From Colwellia sp. (lineage in GTDB: Bacteria; Pseudomonadota; Gammaproteobacteria; Enterobacterales; Alteromonadaceae), in the NCBI GenBank assembly GCA_003521815.1, contig DPHE01000071.1, positions 34,982 to 44,074 on the forward strand: 9,093 nucleotides of DNA, given 5' to 3'. Numbering within the stretch: the first letter of the stretch is position 1; each line of letters starts with the position of its first letter. Below are positions 5,558-9,093 of this stretch, piece after piece. The notes under the pieces were generated by a model. The model searched no databases. It was not told the origin of the DNA and saw only the letters and a program-made list of their open reading frames with translations. The position numbers and the translations under genes are program-made.

Positions 5558-6496
5558 ATGAACCAACTTTTTGAACTAAAAAACAAGTCGCTAACTTCAC
5601 TGGATTCTGTACCCTTCAAACTTGAGAAAGAGATACAGGACATAATTGAGAACAATACCGAAGAACTCTTTGGTCTTCGGATGGTTAAGAGTGAATTCAC
5701 TGTTGGTGACTTTAGGTTAGATTCACTCTGTTTTGATGAGGAAACTAATTCTTTCGTAATTATTGAGTACAAGAGAGATAAATCATACTCAGTAATAGAC
5801 CAAGGGTACTCATATCTTTCAACAATGTTAAACAATAAGTCTGATTTCGTCTTAGAGTTTAATGAAACTATGAAAGATACTTTAAAGAGAAATTCAATTG
5901 ACTGGTCTCAATCTCGAATTATATTCGTGTCTCCATCCTTTAGTTCTTATCAGAAAACTAGTGTTAATTTCAAAGATGTGCCCTTTGAATTATGGGAGAT
6001 TTCACGATTCTCAAACAATACTATCGGTCTTAATCAAATATCGTCTTCATCAAAAGAAAGTATTAAAGGAATTGGCAAAGAAAAAAGTACGGTCATAAAG
6101 AACGTTACTGATGAAATAGAGGTGTTTAACGAGGATAGTCACTTGAGTAATGTGAGTCCAAACGTCAGGAGTCTGTACTTTGAATTAAAGGAACGACTTT
6201 TCACTTGGGATGGTGTAGATTTTAGATTCAAAAAAGCACATATCAGTATCCTGAATAAAAATAAAGTTAAGGGTTATCTAAACATCCAAAAGAACCAGAT
6301 TAAGATACATCTCCTTCGAAGGACAGATTTTAAAGGAGATGTAACTTCTCAAAAGATAATATTTGATCTAAAAGACCCAAACTCTGTTTTCAAGTTGAAA
6401 AAAGGTACACATAAAGAACAATACGAGTACCTTTTAAAAGATGACAGTGATTTAGACTATGTTGTTATGATGATGAAGCAAAAATATGAGAGTTAA
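5558..6496 (+). CDS. PD-(D/E)XK nuclease-like protein with DUF5655-like C-terminus
   Basis: The 312-aa product has two recognisable parts. Residues about 20-130 follow the PD-(D/E)XK nuclease pattern: E24 in a first helix, D55 in GDFRLDSLCFD, then FVIIEYKRD giving E70 and K72, and Q82 in IDQGYSYL, the kind of helix residue seen in RecB/NucS-like enzymes. Residues about 203-312 (VRSLYFELKERL to SDLDYVVMMMKQKYES) match the layout of DUF5655, which often follows such nuclease domains. The residues 160-195 form a serine/lysine-rich linker. The predicted role is DNA cleavage or binding; a defence function is inferred from island context only. The gene stands alone, converging on the 112-aa gene with a 20-bp gap. 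Start ATG 5558 fits the domain start; its ribosome binding site is weak. Confidence 0.8.
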   Translation: MNQLFELKNKSLTSLDSVPFKLEKEIQDIIENNTEELFGLRMVKSEFTVGDFRLDSLCFDEETNSFVIIEYKRDKSYSVIDQGYSYLSTMLNNKSDFVLEFNETMKDTLKRNSIDWSQSRIIFVSPSFSSYQKTSVNFKDVPFELWEISRFSNNTIGLNQISSSSKESIKGIGKEKSTVIKNVTDEIEVFNEDSHLSNVSPNVRSLYFELKERLFTWDGVDFRFKKAHISILNKNKVKGYLNIQKNQIKIHLLRRTDFKGDVTSQKIIFDLKDPNSVFKLKKGTHKEQYEYLLKDDSDLDYVVMMMKQKYES

Positions 6497-6516
6497 TATG
6501 AATAGAACATACATAT

Positions 6517-6855
6517 CTACCGTTCACGCAGAACCTTTTCTAACTGTTTATTGGTGCGTTCATTAAATAGTGTTCCCGATACAACTATTGCAGTGATTGC
6601 ACCCAGTTGGTGTCTTAATGCAATGTTCGCATCACACATTTGAATCAGTCCTTCCTGTAGTCTCTTCAATTGTTCTTCGATGGTATCGCCTACACGAGGT
6701 CTCAATGCATTCTTTGCAGATGCGAGTTCTGTCTCAACCTTATTGCCTTCGTTTCTCGCACGCAGTCCATAGGCAGTAGCAATACCCTTTTTGAGTATTC
6801 GTGATTCGTTAAGGTCTTCGGTCTCAGTCCCTCTTATTTCATCAAAGGTCTTCAT
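6517..6855 (-). CDS. 112-aa hypothetical protein, coupled to a 31-aa gene
   Basis: I do not recognise the family. The product starts MKTFDEIRGTETEDLNESRI, then has a basic segment (LKKGIATAYGLRARNEGNKV, residues 21-40), a helical stretch (58-84) and a short hydrophobic AITAIVVSGTLF (86-97) before NERTNKQLEKVL. ATG 6855 is chosen over TTG 6870 because it overlaps the stop of the preceding 31-aa gene as ATGA and has GGAG/AGGA upstream. A decayed relative lies at 5172-5533, so the C-terminal motif is shared by two loci. It is the last gene of a three-gene leftward unit headed by a likely regulator. An antitoxin-like or phage-derived small protein are possibilities, neither shown by the sequence. 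Confidence 0.65.
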   Translation of the reverse strand: MKTFDEIRGTETEDLNESRILKKGIATAYGLRARNEGNKVETELASAKNALRPRVGDTIEEQLKRLQEGLIQMCDANIALRHQLGAITAIVVSGTLFNERTNKQLEKVLRER

Positions 6856-6947
6856 CGTCCTGTTCTCCAACGATGAGTTTCAGTAAGTAATTGTAGTTCA
6901 CTTATTATAGATTCAAGATCATTGGTTTGTTCTATTATATTGTTCAT
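6852..6947 (-). CDS. 31-aa peptide, translationally coupled
   Basis: ATG 6947 opens a 31-codon frame beginning MNNIIEQTNDLESIIS, ending THRWRTGR with TGA 6854-6852. AGGA lies eight bases before the start, a good ribosome binding site, and the stop overlaps the ATG of the 112-aa gene (ATGA). It starts 24 bases after the regulator gene, all on one strand. These features argue for a genuine small gene or coupling leader. Its middle portion shares a 23-bp DNA repeat with the decayed locus at 5.3 kb, where the matching frame also stays open. It resembles a short amphipathic helix; function unknown. Confidence 0.6.
   Translation of the reverse strand: MNNIIEQTNDLESIISELQLLTETHRWRTGR
6900..6931. 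repeat. Dispersed direct repeat, copy 2
   Basis: This copy lies inside the 31-aa leftward gene, where on the minus strand it encodes EQTNDLESIIS. It is identical to 5319-5341 over 23 bp, with an added 8-bp match after a 2-base indel. Confidence 0.8.
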
Positions 6948-6971
6948 TTATTGTTTCCTATTATTTAAGTA

Positions 6972-7238
6972 TTAGAGAAAATGTCGCCAGTCATCCTCAT
7001 TGATTAACGTTTCTGGTTTGACCCAAATCTTGTATTCGTCTTGGACTAAACCAGTCTGTATTTCGGTCTCTCGTGCCCTTAGGTGTTGCATCAATGTTGG
7101 GTCTCTAGTTTGTTTATGGATGTACGATTGGATTTGATGGGTAACGACTTCACACATAGAAACTTTGTTATAGGCACAGACGTCTTTGAACAGACCTTTG
7201 AGGTCTACATTTATACGGAATTGTGTGGTTGGTGTCAT
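6972..7238 (-). CDS. Probable ribbon-helix-helix regulator
   Basis: The 88-aa protein starts MTPTTQFRINVDL. Residues 5-11 (TQFRINV) suit the DNA-contacting strand of a MetJ/Arc-type ribbon-helix-helix fold, followed by helices at about 12-24 (LKGLFKDVCAYNK) and 27-41 (SMCEVVTHQIQSYIH). The remaining tail (LRARETEIQTG to INEDDWRHFL) is acidic and unrecognised. ATG 7238 is preferred over ATG 7244: AAGG is too close to 7244 but seven bases from 7238, and only the 7238 codon is conserved in the duplicated upstream region at 8833-8902. It heads a leftward unit with the 31-aa and 112-aa genes and is divergent from the Sel1 gene. Autoregulation through the inverted repeat at 7243-7264 is inferred. 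Confidence 0.65.
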   Translation of the reverse strand: MTPTTQFRINVDLKGLFKDVCAYNKVSMCEVVTHQIQSYIHKQTRDPTLMQHLRARETEIQTGLVQDEYKIWVKPETLINEDDWRHFL

Positions 7239-7300
7239 AGACATACCTTTTTTGTTGTTGGTATATCTATTTATACAAGTGAATATTTACAGGTGTATCA
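7231..7300 (-). promoter_or_regulatory. Promoter/operator of the regulator operon, copy 1
   Basis: This segment holds the start of the ribbon-helix-helix gene, an ATACC-N12-GGTAT inverted repeat (7243-7247 and 7260-7264) and a TATAAAT on the minus strand (7275-7269) as a possible -10. It aligns without gaps to 8833-8902 with 52 of 70 identical bases, including the inverted repeat, the AAAGG ribosome binding site and the start codon. A bound regulator would block both transcription and initiation. Confidence 0.5.
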
Positions 7301-7398
7301 CATGTATAGATCTGTTACCTTTACTATTGGTCTTAGGTAGAACTGGGGCAGGTAGATGATTAAAAAAACTGCTGAAATATAAAGGATTAATAAACGAT

Positions 7399-8559
7399 AT
7401 GAAAATACTTCTGAATATAGGTTTTACTTTACTGATGACAACATTCTCAAGTGCTTACGCAGGGGATTGTATAAAAGATTTAGATGTACCTGATTGTAGG
7501 GTAAAAGCAGAGCAAGGAGTTGCTGACGCACAATATAACCTAGGGTTGATGTATGCGAATGGAAGAGATGTTATTCAGGATGATAAAGAAGCAGTCAAGT
7601 GGTTTAGAGAGGCAGCAGAGCAAGGAAATTCTGCAGCACAATATAACTTAGGGGTGAGTTATGCCAAAGGACGAGGTGCTCTTCAGGACGATAAAGAAGC
7701 AGTCAAATGGTATACGAAAGCAGCAGAGCAAGGACATGCTTCAGCACAATACGCCTTAGGGCGGATGTATGAAAATGGAGAAGGTGTGCTTCAGGATGAT
7801 AAAGAAGCATTCAAGTGGTATGGCAAAGCAGCAGAACAAGGACATGCTGACGCACAAATCGTCTTAGGGGTGATGTATGTCAAAGGTCAAGGTGTTCTTC
7901 AGGACTATGTAATGGCACATATGTATTGGCATATTGCGGCAGTTAGTGGTGATAAGAATGCGATAAAGAATAGAGGACGTGTTGCGAAGATGATGACTTC
8001 ATCGCAGATAGCAGAAGCACAGAAGTTAGCACGAGAGTGGCATGGGAAGACAGCAGAACAAGATTATAAAAAAGCAAATTATTGTTCATCTCTATTTATG
8101 ATTATGACTTCTGTACAGATAACAAAGAAAGATCTTGGTCAATACTTTACCCAACAAGGTACTTTATCTGGAATTTTAACAGGACTATATCTCGGTGAAG
8201 AAACGGGTAAAAGCGTAACCAATGGAATGATATCTAAATTAAAATCTAAAGAAATGAAAAATATTGGTAATACATATCCCAAAAATATATCACAAATAGA
8301 AGGTGATATTAGTTCATGTATAGGATGGACTTATGCAGTTAATAAGGTCATTCAATCTAAACGGTCTTTTATGAAAAATGATAAAAAATATAAACAAGTT
8401 TTATTATCAGCACCTAGACCAAATAAAAAATACAAGTATCCATATAAAGATTACCATTCAATCAAACCTTATATTAAAGTTGCATTTGATAATTGGGTTA
8501 CTATGGGGAAAACTTCACATGACTCTTTTAAATATTCTTTACAAGAGTCTTTAAAGTAG
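7399..8559 (+). CDS. Secreted Sel1-repeat protein with novel C-terminal region
   Basis: The 386-aa product begins with a signal peptide (residues 1-21, cleavage after AYA). Four Sel1-like repeats of exactly 36 residues follow (AEQG starts at 37, 73, 109, 145; pattern AQY-LG-MY-G-GV-QDDKEA-KWY-KA), ending with the usual MTSSQIAEAQKLAREW segment near 199-214. Sel1 repeats form helical solenoids for protein contacts, here presumably in the periplasm. Residues about 221-386 are an unrecognised lysine-rich extension with C229 and C307; C24 and C33 precede the repeats, so disulfides are possible. Base composition drops from near 47% GC in a repeat line (7741-7800) to 22-27% in two lines of the extension (8341-8460), suggesting a fusion of different origins. 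Start ATG 7399; AAAGGA lies upstream at a long 13-base spacing. Divergent from the regulator operon. Confidence 0.85.
   Translation: MKILLNIGFTLLMTTFSSAYAGDCIKDLDVPDCRVKAEQGVADAQYNLGLMYANGRDVIQDDKEAVKWFREAAEQGNSAAQYNLGVSYAKGRGALQDDKEAVKWYTKAAEQGHASAQYALGRMYENGEGVLQDDKEAFKWYGKAAEQGHADAQIVLGVMYVKGQGVLQDYVMAHMYWHIAAVSGDKNAIKNRGRVAKMMTSSQIAEAQKLAREWHGKTAEQDYKKANYCSSLFMIMTSVQITKKDLGQYFTQQGTLSGILTGLYLGEETGKSVTNGMISKLKSKEMKNIGNTYPKNISQIEGDISSCIGWTYAVNKVIQSKRSFMKNDKKYKQVLLSAPRPNKKYKYPYKDYHSIKPYIKVAFDNWVTMGKTSHDSFKYSLQESLK
7507..7938 (+). repeat. Four tandem 108-bp units encoding Sel1 repeats
   Basis: Units start at 7507, 7615, 7723 and 7831, each beginning with codons for AEQG. The first three share the DNA block GATAAAGAAGCA followed by TCAAGTGGT or near variants at the same place, so similarity persists at the DNA level. 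That indicates fairly recent expansion and a chance of copy-number change by recombination. Confidence 0.75.
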
Positions 8560-8588
8560 ATAATAAAAAACTGTTTTAACATAGTTTT
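8521..8588 (+). terminator. Weak terminator candidates at the end of the Sel1 gene
   Basis: GACTCTT (8521-8527) and AAGAGTC (8543-8549) pair within the last codons and are followed by TTT. A second, AT-only stem AAAACT (8567-8572) with AGTTTT (8583-8588) is followed by ATTTT. Either could end the Sel1 transcript; both are weak by sequence. Confidence 0.35.
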
Positions 8589-8714
8589 ATTTTAAACATA
8601 ATAAATGAGGGAGGTAAAGATTTAATAACTAAACCTTAATCGTCACCATATTCATATATTGATTATCCAATACCATAAACAGGCAGAACTAGGTGAGTAA
8701 ACAATTCAATGTGA
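8589..8714. other. Intergenic AT-rich stretch, nothing recognised
   Basis: No open frame with a start and ribosome binding site, no RNA gene and no repeat was found here on either strand. Confidence 0.5.
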
Positions 8715-8719
8715 TTAAA

Positions 8720-8751
8720 AAGGTGTGATATTTACCGTGTAGAAACACCTT
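8720..8751 (-). terminator. Leftward intrinsic terminator
   Basis: On the minus strand AAGGTGT (8751-8745) pairs with ACACCTT (8726-8720), followed by three further T (8719-8717) before the A/T-rich sequence. The loop is long (18 bases). It lies 23 bases beyond the stop of the 21-codon leftward ORF, as expected for the end of that small transcript. Confidence 0.5.
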
Positions 8752-8774
8752 GAAGGTAAAATTTTCTATCAACT

Positions 8775-8840
8775 TTAATCTCTTAGTTTTTTGAATCTAG
8801 ATGAGGAGTGGACTTTGGGTTCTGCACTAAGCGACATCAT
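8775..8840 (-). CDS. 21-codon ORF behind a duplicated regulator promoter
   Basis: ATG 8840 sits at exactly the position of the regulator's start in the duplicated upstream region, with AAAGG seven bases before it. The frame reads MMSLSAEPKVHSSSRFKKLRD and stops at 8777-8775. The peptide does not resemble the ribbon-helix-helix protein, so this is either the stump of a replaced gene, a very short peptide gene, or just the 5' part of a small RNA between this promoter and the terminator at 8720-8751. Confidence 0.3.
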   Translation of the reverse strand: MMSLSAEPKVHSSSRFKKLRD

Positions 8841-8902
8841 AGATATACCTTTGGTGTTATTGGTATATATATTGATAAGAGTTCAGATATACCTGTATAT
8901 CA
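8833..8902 (-). promoter_or_regulatory. Duplicated promoter/operator region, copy 2
   Basis: It matches 7231-7300 without gaps at 52 of 70 bases. The inverted repeat is extended here to ATATACC-N12-GGTATAT (8843-8849, 8862-8868), and a second near-perfect palindrome GATATAC-CT-GTATATC lies at 8886-8901. The start codon and ribosome binding site are also kept. The surviving regulator could bind both copies. Confidence 0.5.
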
Positions 8903-9093
8903 GGGTTTACATCCCATTACTGTTCTGTATAAAAGTTAGGGTATATGTTATCGTGATTTGATAGATTTGATAGAGTTACACACTGCGAAGATTAGTTACA
9001 GACTTTAGTGAGGTTTCAAAAGGAGATATTGTTAGGTTTATCGGTTTCTGCGGGGCGCTTTTTGTGTTTATAGACCACGACCACATTCACAGT
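8903..9093. other. Right end of window, no gene recognised
   Basis: No supported gene is seen. TTTGATAGA is directly repeated at 8957-8965 and 8966-8974. AAAAGGAG at 9018-9025 looks like a ribosome binding site, but the open frame after it to the window end has no standard start. On the minus strand the frame from 9093 to a TGA near 9020 is open and could be the tail of a leftward gene lying beyond the window; this cannot be decided here. Confidence 0.4.

Larger units (their letters stand above)
1917..9093. mobile_element. guaA-associated genomic island, left part
   Basis: Everything after guaA looks like accessory DNA: a tyrosine recombinase at the edge, a serine recombinase, mostly small unknown genes, a nuclease-like protein, long intergenic gaps, decayed duplications and a lower GC content than guaA in many stretches. 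No conjugation, replication or phage structural gene was recognised, so whether this is an integrative element, a phage satellite or a degraded island is open. The right end is not seen; no copy of the guaA terminus occurs downstream within the window. Confidence 0.75.

Noticed and set aside
5898..6098. 66-codon frame inside the nuclease gene
   Set aside because: Out of frame with a longer gene that has recognisable domains.
7083..7340. 85-codon rightward frame over the regulator and its promoter
   Set aside because: Overlaps the regulator gene and its duplicated control region; composition is cysteine- and tyrosine-rich as in chance frames.
8967..8978. TTGATAGAGTTA shared with 4131-4142 near the serine recombinase, as a second recombinase site
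   Set aside because: A 12-base match in 9 kb of AT-rich DNA is expected by chance several times, and there is no surrounding palindrome like that at 4106-4137.
9018..9093. Gene start after AAAAGGAG at the window end
   Set aside because: No ATG, GTG or TTG opens the long frame; the nearby TTG frame stops after 14 codons.
1..9093. CRISPR array
   Set aside because: No regularly spaced short repeats with unique spacers; the only regular repeats are coding Sel1 units.

Overview
The window suggests a marine-type, AT-rich gammaproteobacterium (Alteromonadales-like; Colwellia, Pseudoalteromonas or Shewanella relatives are plausible, but this is inference from the GuaB/GuaA sequences only). The left fifth is chromosomal core: the 3' end of guaB (1-108), a 230-bp intergenic region with three or four hairpins including a convincing intrinsic terminator, and complete guaA (339-1916).

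From 1917 to the window end the sequence looks like a genomic island inserted at the 3' end of guaA, a known integration hotspot. The left edge has the guaA terminator, three copies of TTTCACACT (candidate arm-type integrase sites) and a tyrosine recombinase gene (2070-3317) reading into the island. No second copy of the guaA 3' end was found, so the right junction is probably beyond 9093.

Island layout: a leftward pair, a 61-aa unknown and a serine recombinase of the resolvase/invertase family (3289-4059), with an inverted/direct-repeat region upstream that may be its target; a 73-aa unknown (4223-4444); a roughly 320-bp ORF-poor, GC-elevated, hairpin-rich stretch (about 4500-4822) that may encode a structured RNA or be a replication/packaging site; two tiny overlapping ORFs (4910-5139); a frameshifted leftward gene remnant (5172-5533); a rightward PD-(D/E)XK nuclease-like protein with a DUF5655-like C-terminus (5558-6496); a leftward operon of a ribbon-helix-helix-like regulator, a 31-aa peptide and a 112-aa unknown coupled by ATGA (7238 to 6517); a secreted Sel1-repeat protein with an unusual AT-rich C-terminal extension (7399-8559); and a mostly non-coding right end holding a second copy of the regulator's promoter/start region, now driving only a 21-codon ORF followed by a terminator.

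The less expected observations are internal duplications: the 112-aa gene has a decayed relative at 5172-5533 sharing a 23-bp exact DNA repeat with the 31-aa gene, and the regulator's 70-bp upstream region recurs about 1.6 kb away with 52/70 identity and a conserved ATACC-N12-GGTAT inverted repeat. This suggests an island whose small regulator cassette was duplicated and decayed, perhaps still under control of the surviving regulator. No conjugation, replication or phage structural gene was recognised.
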